Assembly: GCA_034440495.1 (NCBI GenBank)
Contig: JAWXCE010000012.1
Span: 1 to 31,570 of the forward strand
DNA: 31,570 nt
Origin: JAWXCE01 sp034440495
GTDB lineage: Bacteria > Pseudomonadota > Alphaproteobacteria > Rhizobiales > Rhodomicrobiaceae
Direction of reading: 5' to 3'
Position 1 is the first letter of the stretch; the number at the start of each line of letters is the position of its first letter. The notes below the pieces were generated by a model. The model saw only the letters and a list, made by a program, of their open reading frames with translations. It did no database searches and was not told the origin of the DNA. The translations under genes and the position numbers were made by a program. Shown in pieces: positions 8,264 to 16,319 of this stretch.

Positions 8264-8318
8264 CTTTTTATGTCATGCAGAATGGACATAGGCATAGCGC
8301 CTGTCAATCGCATGCTGT

Positions 8319-9830
8319 GTGAAGGCGAATGTTTTGACGGCGAAACAGGTAACGGTGATAGGCGCAGGGATGGGGGGGCTGGCGGCGGCGCTGGCGCTTT
8401 CAGGGCGCGGGATCGACGTCACCGTACTAGAGCGCGCCAATACGCCCGGAGGCAAAATGCGCGAAATCGCCATTGGCAATGCCCGTATCGACGCCGGGCC
8501 CACCGTGTTCACCATGCGCTGGGTGTTCGATGAGATTTTCGCTGCCGCAGAAGCCGATCTAGCCGATCATGTGCGTCTGCAACCGGCCACGACGCTTGCC
8601 CGACACGCCTGGCGCGAGGACGAACGGTTAGATCTGTTCGCCGATATCGATCAGTCCGCTGACGCCATCGGCGATTTTGCCGGGGCCGCTGAAGCGCGCG
8701 GCTATCGTCAATTCTGCGCCCGGGCGAAACGCATCTACGACATCCTTGAAACGCCGTTTATCAAACGCCAGAAGCCCAATTTGCCCGAACTCATGTGGCG
8801 GGTGGGCCTGCACCGGCCCGTAGCGCAGTATCGCATCAATCCGTATCAAACAATGTGGAGCGCCCTGGGCGAGTATTTCAAGGACGCCCGCCTGCGTCAG
8901 CTTTTCGGCCGCTACTCAACCTATTGCGGAGCCTCGCCTTACATGGCACCCGCAACGCTGATGCTGGTCGCCCATTGCGAGCGCGGCGGCGTCTGGATGG
9001 CGGAAGGCGGGATGCATTCTATCGCCGTGCAGATGGCGCGACTGGCGGAGGCGCGCGGCGTCACGATCCGTTATCAGGCGCATGTCGCCGGTGTGTACAA
9101 CGCGAGCGGGCGAGCTGCGGGCGTAACGCTTGCCGACGGAGAACGAATTGAGGCGGATGCGATCATCGTCAACGCCGACCCTTCCTCCGTCTCGGCGTCG
9201 CTGTTCGGTGCGGATGCCGCGAAAGCAACGCCACCCATGAAGCCTTCCAAACGCTCGCTCTCAGCAATGACTTATGCGCTGGTGGCTGCGACGGACGGTT
9301 TCCCGCTGCTGCGGCACAATGTATTTTTCTCGCAGGACTACGCCGCCGAGTTTGGCGACATTTTGAACGGCGGTCGGCTACCGCAAGACCCGACTGTTTA
9401 TGTCTGCGCGCAGGATCGCAACGGCGAAGGCGGCGAGACGCTGAACGGGCCTGAGCGATTATTATGCGTCGTCAATGCGCGCCCCTGCGGCGATACCCAC
9501 GAATTCGATCAAACGGAGATTGAGCAATGTCAGCAGAGGACATTCCAGCGACTGGAGCGGTGTGGATTGAGGGTCGAACATCGGCCGGAGAGCATCGTGG
9601 CGACGAGTCCCTCGGATTTCGAGCGGCTGTTTCCGGCGACGGGCGGAGCGCTGTACGGCCGGGCCTCGCACGGGTGGATGGCCTCGTTCCGCCGCCCGGG
9701 AGCGCGCAGCCGGATGCGGGGGCTGTATTTCGCGGGCGGCAGCGCACATCCTGGGCCGGGAGCGCCGATGGCGGCGTTGTCGGGGAGATTGGCCGCCGAA
9801 CGGGTTATCGCGGACCTCGCTTCGATGTAG
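8319..9830 (+). CDS. crtD: Hydroxycarotenoid 3,4-desaturase CrtD
   Basis: This FAD-dependent desaturase of the CrtI/CrtD family is about 503 residues and introduces the 3,4 double bond into 1-hydroxy or 1-methoxy acyclic carotenoids. The N-terminal dinucleotide-binding motif is VTVIGAGMGGLAAALAL, followed by GGKMREIAIGNARIDAGPTV. The C-terminal motif GLYFAGGSAHPGPGAPMAAL is the family FAD/substrate signature. Pairing with crtC and crtF identifies it as CrtD rather than CrtI. The GTG at 8319 has no clear ribosome site; a TTG at 8334 (MTAKQVTVIGAG) has GAAGG upstream and would give a more typical N terminus. The 3' end overlaps crtC. Confidence 0.93.
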   Translation: MKANVLTAKQVTVIGAGMGGLAAALALSGRGIDVTVLERANTPGGKMREIAIGNARIDAGPTVFTMRWVFDEIFAAAEADLADHVRLQPATTLARHAWREDERLDLFADIDQSADAIGDFAGAAEARGYRQFCARAKRIYDILETPFIKRQKPNLPELMWRVGLHRPVAQYRINPYQTMWSALGEYFKDARLRQLFGRYSTYCGASPYMAPATLMLVAHCERGGVWMAEGGMHSIAVQMARLAEARGVTIRYQAHVAGVYNASGRAAGVTLADGERIEADAIIVNADPSSVSASLFGADAAKATPPMKPSKRSLSAMTYALVAATDGFPLLRHNVFFSQDYAAEFGDILNGGRLPQDPTVYVCAQDRNGEGGETLNGPERLLCVVNARPCGDTHEFDQTEIEQCQQRTFQRLERCGLRVEHRPESIVATSPSDFERLFPATGGALYGRASHGWMASFRRPGARSRMRGLYFAGGSAHPGPGAPMAALSGRLAAERVIADLASM

Positions 9831-10735
9831 CGGTCGCACCCAATGGCTACGCCTGGTGGTATCTGGACGCTTTCAGCGATGACGGGCGGTACGGAGTCAC
9901 CATCATCGGTTTCATCGGCAGCGTGTTTTCGCCCTATTACGCGAAGGCTCGGCAAAACGGCGCCGCCGAACCGCTAAACCACTGCGCCATGAATGTCTGC
10001 CTGTATGGCAAAAGCGGCCATCGCTGGGCCATGACGGAGCGTCTGCCCGGCGCGGTCGCACGCGACACCGCCTCGTTTCAGGTTGGCCCCAGCTCCATGA
10101 CATGGGATGGCGATGCGCTTACGATTCGCATTGACGAGGTGACAAATCCGCTGCCGACTAAAATCAAAGGCGTTGTTCGGCTGTATCCGGCTGCGTTGAC
10201 GGATTACGAGGCGGTGCTGGATGGCCAAAGTCTGCATCGTTGGCGTCCGCTCGCGCCCACGGCCCGCGTCGAAGTCGAACTGCAAAGCCCCGGCTTACGC
10301 TGGTCGGGCGATGGATACCTGGATTTCAACCACGGCGATGAGCCGCTTGAGGACGGCTTCGCGCGGTGGGACTGGTCGCGCGCGCCGCTGAAAAATGGCG
10401 CAGCCGTACTTTACGATGTCGAATGCAGAAACGGCGAACAACGGCCGCTGGCCATTCACATCGACAAGCATGGAGAGGTGCAGAGCATGGATTTGCCACC
10501 GCCAGCCACCCTACCCCGCACGCTATGGCTGATACGCCGCGGCACGCGCGCTGACGCAGAAGGCCGGGCCAAAGTCGTTAGAACGCTTGAGGATACACCG
10601 TTCTACACGCGCTCGAAAATAAGCTCACGGCTGATGGGCGAAGCCGTCACCGGGATGCACGAAAGCCTTTGCCTCGACCGCTTCCGCTCCGCCTGGGTGC
10701 AAACGCTGCTGCCATACCGCATGCCCCGAAAGTAG
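9674..10735 (+). CDS. crtC: Acyclic carotenoid 1,2-hydratase CrtC (start uncertain)
   Basis: CrtC adds water across the terminal 1,2 double bond of neurosporene or lycopene and supplies the hydroxyl that CrtF methylates. Recognisable homology starts around base 9800 (FDVAVAPNGYAWWYLDAFSD, then IGSVFSPYYAKAR and DPLNHC-like LNHCAMNVCLYG) and runs to the stop. No ATG, GTG or TTG exists in frame between 9674 and 9923, so the real start is unclear. GTG 9674 overlaps crtD by 157 bp. An ATG at 9527 has GGAG eight bases upstream but would overlap crtD by 304 bp. Starting at GTG 9923 would remove conserved residues. The stop coordinate is firm. Confidence 0.85.
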   Translation: MDGLVPPPGSAQPDAGAVFRGRQRTSWAGSADGGVVGEIGRRTGYRGPRFDVAVAPNGYAWWYLDAFSDDGRYGVTIIGFIGSVFSPYYAKARQNGAAEPLNHCAMNVCLYGKSGHRWAMTERLPGAVARDTASFQVGPSSMTWDGDALTIRIDEVTNPLPTKIKGVVRLYPAALTDYEAVLDGQSLHRWRPLAPTARVEVELQSPGLRWSGDGYLDFNHGDEPLEDGFARWDWSRAPLKNGAAVLYDVECRNGEQRPLAIHIDKHGEVQSMDLPPPATLPRTLWLIRRGTRADAEGRAKVVRTLEDTPFYTRSKISSRLMGEAVTGMHESLCLDRFRSAWVQTLLPYRMPRK

Positions 10736-10747
10736 TTGCCAACGCTC

Positions 10748-10894
10748 TTACGTATCTTTGCGCGTCTCAGCGTCTGATTTTTCGGCCTGGCGGCGCTTGT
10801 CACGGAGCAGCGAGTATAACTCCCATGTTGCGAAGGCAAGCACCGGAGCGAACACCAAAAGCAGATCGATTGCGCCGAACCATTTTGTATCCAT
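10748..10894 (-). CDS. Small membrane peptide coupled to the DUF3422 gene
   Basis: This 48-residue ORF begins MDTKWFGAIDLLLVFAPVLA. It has one hydrophobic segment (about residues 7-24, ending FATWELYSL) followed by a highly charged tail (LRDKRRQAEKSDAETRKDT), so a membrane-anchored peptide with a cytoplasmic basic/acidic tail is likely. Its ATG lies three bases after the stop of the DUF3422 gene, and AGGATAGAG provides a ribosome site across that stop, so the two are probably translationally coupled. Its 3' end faces that of crtC, 12 bp away. The function is unknown; the W-E-L-Y/W-S-L motif looks familial, but I cannot confirm that here. Confidence 0.7.
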   Translation of the reverse strand: MDTKWFGAIDLLLVFAPVLAFATWELYSLLRDKRRQAEKSDAETRKDT

Positions 10895-10897
10895 GCT

Positions 10898-12190
10898 CTA
10901 TCCTGCATCCTTTTCGTCCGACTGCGTCGAGAACCTGCGCACGCGCCGCAGTCCCATGGCTACACCCAGTACGATGACCGGGATGCTGACGGCCATCGCA
11001 ATATCAGGGTCAAGACGGAAACCCGACGCTTTCACGCCTTTGGCCGCGTACCCCACCAATCCAACAATGTAATACGTGATGGCGGCGATCGACAGCCCCT
11101 CGACCGTCTGTTGCAGCCGCAATTGCATTTTGGCGCGCCGGTTCATCGAGGTCAACACCGCCTGATTTTGCCGCTCGCGGGTGATATCCACACGAGTGGA
11201 AAGCAATTGCGTGGCCCGCGCGACCCGCTCGGACAGAGCCTGCTGCCGCGCGGATGCGGATTGCACAGTGTTCATCGCAGGGGCCAGACGGCGCTCCAGG
11301 AACTCCTGAAAAAGCTGCAAGCCCTCAATGCGCTCCTCGCGCAGTTCCTCGGTGCGCCGCTGAACGAGATTGTAGTAAGCAGCCGTGGCGCTGAAGCGGT
11401 TGTAATTTTCGGCGTGGCGTTTCTCGATGGCTGCTTCCAGCTTGGTCAGGCGGTCGAGCAGTGCGGGTTCATCGGTATCTCCGGCGCTTGCCATCGCCGT
11501 GGTGATCTCGGCAAGTTCGCGCTCGCAAGCAGTCAGGAACGGTGCAAGCTCACGCGCTACCGGAAACGCGAGCAGCGCCATCATGCGATAAGTGTCTAAC
11601 TCCATCAGACGCTGGACGAGCCGCCCGGCCTGGCGCTGCGTCATGCTGAAATCGTAGATCAGCCAGCGGCTGAAGCCGTCGCCGTGGATGCGGAAGTCCG
11701 TAAATGCGGCGCCCGCGCCACCCGCGATGTTCGCGCCGATGACGACCTCTCCATTAAAAAAGCGTGCGGACATATCCTGATGATCCGGCGCTATCTCGCT
11801 ATTGAAAAGCGCCGCGTGCGCCGCTACGAGCAGTTGCCCAGGCAATGTTGCGACCCAGCCCTTGGGCAGTGCGCTTATGGCCGGGGCGGCAAACGGATCT
11901 CCATCGGCGCCTGCCACGATGAACTTGTAGCGGGCGAATTCGGTGTGGCGCTCCCATTTCAGGCGAAAAGCGCCAAAATCCGCGCTGAAATGGCTCGCGC
12001 CAGCGGGCGGCGGCGCAACGTTATAACGAGCGGCGAGGTTAAGCAGCGGCTGCAAGGCGATATTGCCCGATCCAGCGCCCTGCAGCGCCAGGAAGGACAG
12101 GCGTAAGGGAGCCTTCAGCGCTTCGGGCGGGCGGGCATGAACCTCGTCGTGGAGGATAAATCGCTGCGGGTGATTAGGGGGAAGCTGCAT
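10898..12190 (-). CDS. DUF3422 family membrane protein
   Basis: This 430-residue protein starts MQLPPNHPQRFILHDEVHAR, the usual opening of DUF3422 proteins common in Alphaproteobacteria. The central part (about residues 205-345) is rich in charged helices and probably coiled. Two hydrophobic segments near the C terminus (GLSIAAITYYIVGLVGYAAK and a following IAMAVSIPVIVLGVAMGL) anchor it in the membrane. No enzymatic role is established for the family. The ATG at 12190 has GAGGG upstream; a TTG six codons earlier lacks one. It lies inside the photosynthesis region but is not a recognised photosynthesis gene. The next gene downstream is the coupled 48-residue peptide. Confidence 0.85.
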   Translation of the reverse strand: MQLPPNHPQRFILHDEVHARPPEALKAPLRLSFLALQGAGSGNIALQPLLNLAARYNVAPPPAGASHFSADFGAFRLKWERHTEFARYKFIVAGADGDPFAAPAISALPKGWVATLPGQLLVAAHAALFNSEIAPDHQDMSARFFNGEVVIGANIAGGAGAAFTDFRIHGDGFSRWLIYDFSMTQRQAGRLVQRLMELDTYRMMALLAFPVARELAPFLTACERELAEITTAMASAGDTDEPALLDRLTKLEAAIEKRHAENYNRFSATAAYYNLVQRRTEELREERIEGLQLFQEFLERRLAPAMNTVQSASARQQALSERVARATQLLSTRVDITRERQNQAVLTSMNRRAKMQLRLQQTVEGLSIAAITYYIVGLVGYAAKGVKASGFRLDPDIAMAVSIPVIVLGVAMGLRRVRRFSTQSDEKDAG

Positions 12191-12235
12191 GTGGACGGCC
12201 CTCGCCAAACCATATCGATGTGTGTCTTCAACAGA

Positions 12236-12283
12236 TTAGAGCGTTCCCGAAAAGTGTTACGCGGTTTTCGGGAACGGCTCTAA
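12236..12283. repeat. Palindromic intergenic repeat (TTAGAGC...GTTCCCGAAAA type)
   Basis: An 18-nt arm at 12236-12253 pairs with a 19-nt arm at 12265-12283 (one-base bulge) around an 11-nt loop. The sequence around the loop (GAAAAGTGTTACGCGGTTTTC) resembles, from memory, palindromes dispersed in Bradyrhizobium and relatives (CCGGAAAAGTGTGAAGCGGTTTTCCGG type). It is probably a multicopy genomic repeat and could form a strong RNA hairpin between the divergent DUF3422 and zinc-ribbon genes. Confidence 0.6.
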
Positions 12284-12306
12284 TTTATAAGTCTAGAGCC
12301 GATTCA

Positions 12307-12335
12307 CCCGATTTGATTTAATCAATCAAATCGGG
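12307..12335. repeat. Second palindrome, CCCGATTTGATT type
   Basis: CCCGATTTGATT (12307-12318) pairs perfectly with AATCAAATCGGG (12324-12335) around a 5-nt loop; short GATCGG direct repeats follow. It starts 23 bp after the preceding palindrome, so the gap of about 235 bp before the zinc-ribbon gene is largely repeat-derived. From memory, the sequence resembles dispersed alphaproteobacterial palindromes. Confidence 0.55.
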
Positions 12336-12425
12336 ATCGGGATCGGGTCTAGGGTATTTTTCTATTACAATTGCAAATTTTTTATTTTCAGCGTAAAGCC
12401 GCAAGCAACAAGGGAAGGCTAGCCG

Positions 12426-12626
12426 ATGAGCTTTAAGTCCTGCCGCAAATGCGGTTACAATTATATTCCATCAGATTACGACCATTGCCCCAAATGCCAT
12501 GCGAGCCTTAGAGCGGGACGCGCCATGCGCAAGCTTGCCTTGTTTTTTGCAGGTATGGCCGGGCTTGCAGCAATGACATATTTTGCCGTCGTTATAGCCC
12601 CCCGCATGTCCATCGTCATAAACTAG
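12426..12626 (+). CDS. Small zinc-ribbon membrane protein
   Basis: This 66-residue protein has two CxxC knuckles (CRKCGYNY at about residue 6 and CPKCHASL at about residue 22) that should bind one zinc ion, followed by one hydrophobic span (about residues 36-60). GGGAAGG is placed correctly upstream of the ATG. The topology suggests a cytosolic zinc ribbon on a C-terminal membrane anchor. The function is unknown. Its last 11 bases overlap the 3' end of bchO on the opposite strand. It could be a minor partner of a membrane complex, but nothing in the sequence shows which. Confidence 0.75.
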   Translation: MSFKSCRKCGYNYIPSDYDHCPKCHASLRAGRAMRKLALFFAGMAGLAAMTYFAVVIAPRMSIVIN

Positions 12627-13527
12627 CGCGACGCGGAATATCCCCGTTTAAAGCGCCGAATGAACGCGCAACGCGAGTTATGATTTCGGCAATCTGCTCG
12701 GGTTGCTCCTCATGCGCCAAATGCCCCAGTCCGCGTAAATACTCGACGGTCGCGGTCTTTACCATGTTGCGCACCCGGAAAGCGTCATCGGCCGGGATGG
12801 CTTTGTCAGCCCCGCCAGCCACCAGAATGAAAGGTGTTTTTAATTTCGGCAGGTCGCGCACAAGAGGGGTCAAGTCCCAATTCGCCATCATCCCCAGCGC
12901 GCCGGCGACATGAGCAGGTGAGCGAAACAGCCGTGCATAAAGTTCGACGCCATCCGCGTCGATTGCGGAGCCGGTGCTCTCGATGAGCCGCTCGACCGAC
13001 GAAACCCCGCCCGCTCGCCACGCGAAAATGCGGGGGATGAATGGATTGATAAACAGCAGCTTCGCCATGGGCGAGAAGACCTTGGACGCCACGCCGCGAA
13101 ACGGCATGAGCGCGCCGTTCAGGCTAATGACGGCATCGGGCATGATAGCGCCATCAAGGCACATGCGGGCGAGAATAGCGGCGCCTGCCGAATGTCCTGC
13201 GGCAATTGCTGGCGAGACATTCATAGCTCGCAAGAGTTCGCCAAGCGAGCGCGCCATTCCAGGCAGAGTCAGGCCGTTCGCTGGCGGCGCATCGGTAAAG
13301 CCATGGCCCGGCAGGTCAGGCGCGATCACGGTGAAATGTCTGGCGAGCAACGGCGCCAGATCGCGCCATGAGTGGGTCGACGCGCCTGTGCCATGCGCCA
13401 GCAACAGCGCTGGCCCCTGCCCCATCACCTGGACATGCCAGCGGAAACCCGCCGCCTCCACGAACCGGCTGGCATAGCCATTCGGCCAGCCACGCCCGTT
13501 CTTCTCCCACACCAACCGATCCACCAT
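12616..13527 (-). CDS. bchO: Magnesium chelatase-associated alpha/beta hydrolase BchO
   Basis: This 303-residue alpha/beta-hydrolase-fold protein matches BchO, the accessory protein of the bchIDO cluster thought to support magnesium insertion into protoporphyrin. The family start is visible (WPNGYASRFVEAAGFRWHVQ), followed by oxyanion-region LLAHGTGASTHSWRDL, nucleophile-elbow GHSAGAAI at about residue 110, and a late conserved GLGHLAHEEQP with the histidine. The ATG at 13527 has GAGCGG upstream. An inverted repeat lies immediately upstream (13542-13568). In many phototrophs bchO directly follows bchD; here a DUF2189 gene separates them. Confidence 0.92.
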   Translation of the reverse strand: MVDRLVWEKNGRGWPNGYASRFVEAAGFRWHVQVMGQGPALLLAHGTGASTHSWRDLAPLLARHFTVIAPDLPGHGFTDAPPANGLTLPGMARSLGELLRAMNVSPAIAAGHSAGAAILARMCLDGAIMPDAVISLNGALMPFRGVASKVFSPMAKLLFINPFIPRIFAWRAGGVSSVERLIESTGSAIDADGVELYARLFRSPAHVAGALGMMANWDLTPLVRDLPKLKTPFILVAGGADKAIPADDAFRVRNMVKTATVEYLRGLGHLAHEEQPEQIAEIITRVARSFGALNGDIPRRASL

Positions 13528-13541
13528 CTACATCCGCTCAG

Positions 13542-13568
13542 GTTATAATCTCATCTTGAGCTTATAAC
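13542..13568. promoter_or_regulatory. Inverted repeat in front of bchO
   Basis: GTTATAATCTC (13542-13552) and GAGCTTATAAC (13558-13568) form 11-bp arms with one mismatch around a 5-nt loop. It sits 15 bp upstream of the bchO ATG and 29 bp after the DUF2189 stop. There is no T-run after it, so it does not look like a terminator. An operator or a translation-modulating hairpin is possible. Confidence 0.45.
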
Positions 13569-13597
13569 GGAGATTGGCGAAGACTTCGAGCGCCACG

Positions 13598-14404
13598 TCA
13601 CTCCGGGTGTTGTGGCGCGACAGTTTTCTTGTACAAATGCCATGTCGCATGCCCAAGCAAAGGCACGGCGACAGCCAATCCTAGGAAAAACGGAATAGAC
13701 GCGACGGCGAGAGTGGCGGCGACAATGAAACCCCACGCCGCCATGGTTAACGGATTGGCGGCGACCGCTTTCAGCGACGTCACCGCCGCAACCGGCGCGC
13801 TAACATCGCGGTCGAGTAGCAGCGGGAACGAGACTACGCTGATCGAGAAGATCAGTGCCGCGAATAAAAAACCCACCACGTTGCCGATGACGATAAGGCG
13901 TATGCCTTCAGGCGTCTCAAAAACCTGGCTGATAAAGCCGCTTAACGATTTCGGAGTCTCATCGCCGAAAATCTGCATGTAGATCAGTTGCGCCGTCCAC
14001 AACCACGCCACGAACAACGCCAGCAGCACCAAACCTAGCGTCACGATTGCGCGGCGTGAGCGCGATTGAAAAATGCCGGATACCGCTGACCACGACACTT
14101 CCAGCCCCTGTTCGCGGCGGCGGCTCAGTTCGTAAAAGCCAATCGCGACCAGCGGCCCCAGCAGCGTAAATCCCGCGATCAGTGGAAAAATTAGAGGCAG
14201 TACGTCATAGCCGAATGCGAAACGGGCCAGCACCAGCCCGATAATGGGATAAAGCACACCCAACAGGATGATGTGGCTGGGCTTGGTGAGAAAATCATCC
14301 ATGCCCTTGGCGAGCGCGTCTCCAAGATCGGCAAAGATTATTTTTCGTATTGCTGGCAGGTCGTCTGCGTGCGCGGCATGCGCCGTGACGGAAACATGTC
14401 TCAT
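13598..14404 (-). CDS. DUF2189 family integral membrane protein
   Basis: This 268-residue polytopic membrane protein has about six hydrophobic segments (beginning IILLGVLYPIIGLVLARFAF and ending LAVASIPFFLGLAVAVPLLG). The layout, the LPAIRKI start and the C-terminal PLLGHATWHLYKK resemble DUF2189 proteins, whose function is not established. AGAGG lies upstream of the ATG. It sits between bchD and bchO on the same strand, with gaps of 115 and 70 bp, so it may be co-transcribed with the magnesium chelatase genes or may have its own promoter. Confidence 0.85.
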   Translation of the reverse strand: MRHVSVTAHAAHADDLPAIRKIIFADLGDALAKGMDDFLTKPSHIILLGVLYPIIGLVLARFAFGYDVLPLIFPLIAGFTLLGPLVAIGFYELSRRREQGLEVSWSAVSGIFQSRSRRAIVTLGLVLLALFVAWLWTAQLIYMQIFGDETPKSLSGFISQVFETPEGIRLIVIGNVVGFLFAALIFSISVVSFPLLLDRDVSAPVAAVTSLKAVAANPLTMAAWGFIVAATLAVASIPFFLGLAVAVPLLGHATWHLYKKTVAPQHPE

Positions 14405-14519
14405 CGTCGTACCTCTTGAGTATCAGAAGCGGTCACGACAAAAATTAAGCCTGGTGCGGCCAGACCTTGAGGCGCGACCCATCGCAGCGTGACAATATAT
14501 AGTATTTTTTGTTCGCGTC

Positions 14520-16319
14520 CTACAAAACCGCTCGAGCGGCCCGTGATAGCGCTGCTGCATCCGCATACGGAAGCGCGAGGTAGCACGCGCCCATGGCGGA
14601 CGCAATAGCCCCGGCTTGGGGCGTCGCCTGCGGAGACGTATCGATCAAAAGCCCGGCAAAACCCGCCGCTCGGATCAGCCTTGCGGAAGCGATCGCGTCC
14701 TCGCCTGCTTTGCCGCGCCCGGCCGAGCCATCGCGGGCGATATTGGCGCGACCGTCCGTCAGCATGATGATCGTGGGCGTTTGCCCCTTTCGCCGCGCGG
14801 CGTCAGCCAAAGCACCAGCCGCGTCGAGTGCAGCCGCAAGCGGCGTGCCGCCGCCTCCGGGCAAGGATGCAAGGCTGCGTTTGGCGCGGGTCAGCGACCG
14901 CGTGGGAGGTAGCAGCAACTCCGCGTTTTTCCCCCGGAAAGCGATGAGCGCGACCTGATCGCGGCGTACATAGGCTTCCGCCAGCAGTAACTCCACCGCG
15001 CCTTTCGCCTCGGCGAGCCGATTGAGCGCCAGCGATCCCGAAGCGTCGACAACGAAAATCGATAGGGTTTCCGAGCGTTCTTTATAGCGGGTAACGCGGA
15101 AATCATCGCGGCGGATTTCGAGCCGTGCGCCCTGCTCCGGCAATGTCTTTTGCTCCGCGCGGGCGTGGCGGCGGATGGTTTGCCATGGCGCGGCGGCTCG
15201 TAGCGTCTCCACGATGTTTAGCCTTGCGCCACCTCGCGGCTCGCCGCTTCGCACGCCGCTTGGCCGACCGCGTCTGGCCACCTTACGCAGCGCTCCTGCC
15301 TTGCCAGCAGATGCAGCGAGCGGACGACTCTCGTTAATCGCCAGTTTTTCAAGAAGACCTCGCGGGATCGAGGCTATTGCAGCGGCGATCAGCAAATCCT
15401 CAAGCGGGCCGGATATATCCTCATCTTCAGGCTTCTTGCTCTCCGCTTCCTCTTGCGGCGGCGGCTCTTGTGGCGGCTCCGGCGGCTCTTGTGGCGGCTC
15501 TGGCTGCTCCTCAGGCGCGGAGTCTGCGACCGGCGTCTGCGTTGCGCGGGGGCTTAACACCAGGCGGACCGCCAGCGCCGCATCATCATCGTTAACCGTG
15601 TTGTGACCGGCTAAGGCCGCCGCCGCCCTTGCCGCCTTGATGGCGAGAAGAGGCGCGCGCAAAGACTGCACGCCTAGCGCCATCGCCGTAGCGCAGAAGC
15701 CGTCGATCATGTCGGATGCGACGGTTACTGTGTTGAGACGCGCGCGAGCGGCTGCTATCTCCCTAGCGCTGAACGCGGCGTTTTGCGCTTCCCGAGGCGG
15801 AATGGATGAAAGGTCGATATGAAATGCTAGACGATCCATAAGCGAAGCTGGCGCGCCTTCATCGTCCCCTGCCCCCTCGTCAAGCGCAACCACTCCGAAA
15901 CGCGCGGGCGAACGCCCCGCCAAGCCCTCCCGCTCTAGCGCCACTTCCCCGAAATCAACTGAGGCGGATATTACGGCGTTTGGCAGCGCGCCCAGACGCT
16001 CCGCCATCGCGACGACCAGAACCCCGCCGTCCGCTTCAGCCAGCAAACCGCGCGAGGCGATAAGACGGCCCGCGTTGAGCGAGGCGGATAAGTCTATGCC
16101 GCCCAGAAGTCGCTCATCAGAAATATTGAGAGGCATGCGCAAAACAGGGGCGCTGGCGGGCAGCATGGCGCGCAACGATTGAAGCCAGCTATCGCGCACC
16201 GGGCCGGGCGCGGCTCGCAAAGCGACCCCAAGACTGGACGGATCGACGGCGAACAGGGCGGCGGCGCTCGCGGCTAACGCCCAAGGGCTGAAATCCATGC
16301 CCGGGCCGTCACCGGTCAT
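14520..16319 (-). CDS. bchD: Magnesium chelatase subunit BchD
   Basis: This is the 599-residue D subunit of magnesium chelatase, which with BchI and BchH inserts magnesium into protoporphyrin IX. The N-terminal half is a degenerate AAA+ domain without a working Walker A. A proline/acidic linker (about residues 330-365, repeats of PPQEP) follows. The C-terminal integrin-like von Willebrand A domain carries MIDAS residues in VDASGSLALNR and LTDGRANIA. The ATG at 16319 overlaps the bchI stop as ATGA. The open frame extends 72 codons upstream but there overlaps bchI and is arginine-rich shadow. Two copies of a 21-bp direct repeat encode part of the linker. Confidence 0.95.
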   Translation of the reverse strand: MTGDGPGMDFSPWALAASAAALFAVDPSSLGVALRAAPGPVRDSWLQSLRAMLPASAPVLRMPLNISDERLLGGIDLSASLNAGRLIASRGLLAEADGGVLVVAMAERLGALPNAVISASVDFGEVALEREGLAGRSPARFGVVALDEGAGDDEGAPASLMDRLAFHIDLSSIPPREAQNAAFSAREIAAARARLNTVTVASDMIDGFCATAMALGVQSLRAPLLAIKAARAAAALAGHNTVNDDDAALAVRLVLSPRATQTPVADSAPEEQPEPPQEPPEPPQEPPPQEEAESKKPEDEDISGPLEDLLIAAAIASIPRGLLEKLAINESRPLAASAGKAGALRKVARRGRPSGVRSGEPRGGARLNIVETLRAAAPWQTIRRHARAEQKTLPEQGARLEIRRDDFRVTRYKERSETLSIFVVDASGSLALNRLAEAKGAVELLLAEAYVRRDQVALIAFRGKNAELLLPPTRSLTRAKRSLASLPGGGGTPLAAALDAAGALADAARRKGQTPTIIMLTDGRANIARDGSAGRGKAGEDAIASARLIRAAGFAGLLIDTSPQATPQAGAIASAMGACYLALPYADAAALSRAARAVL

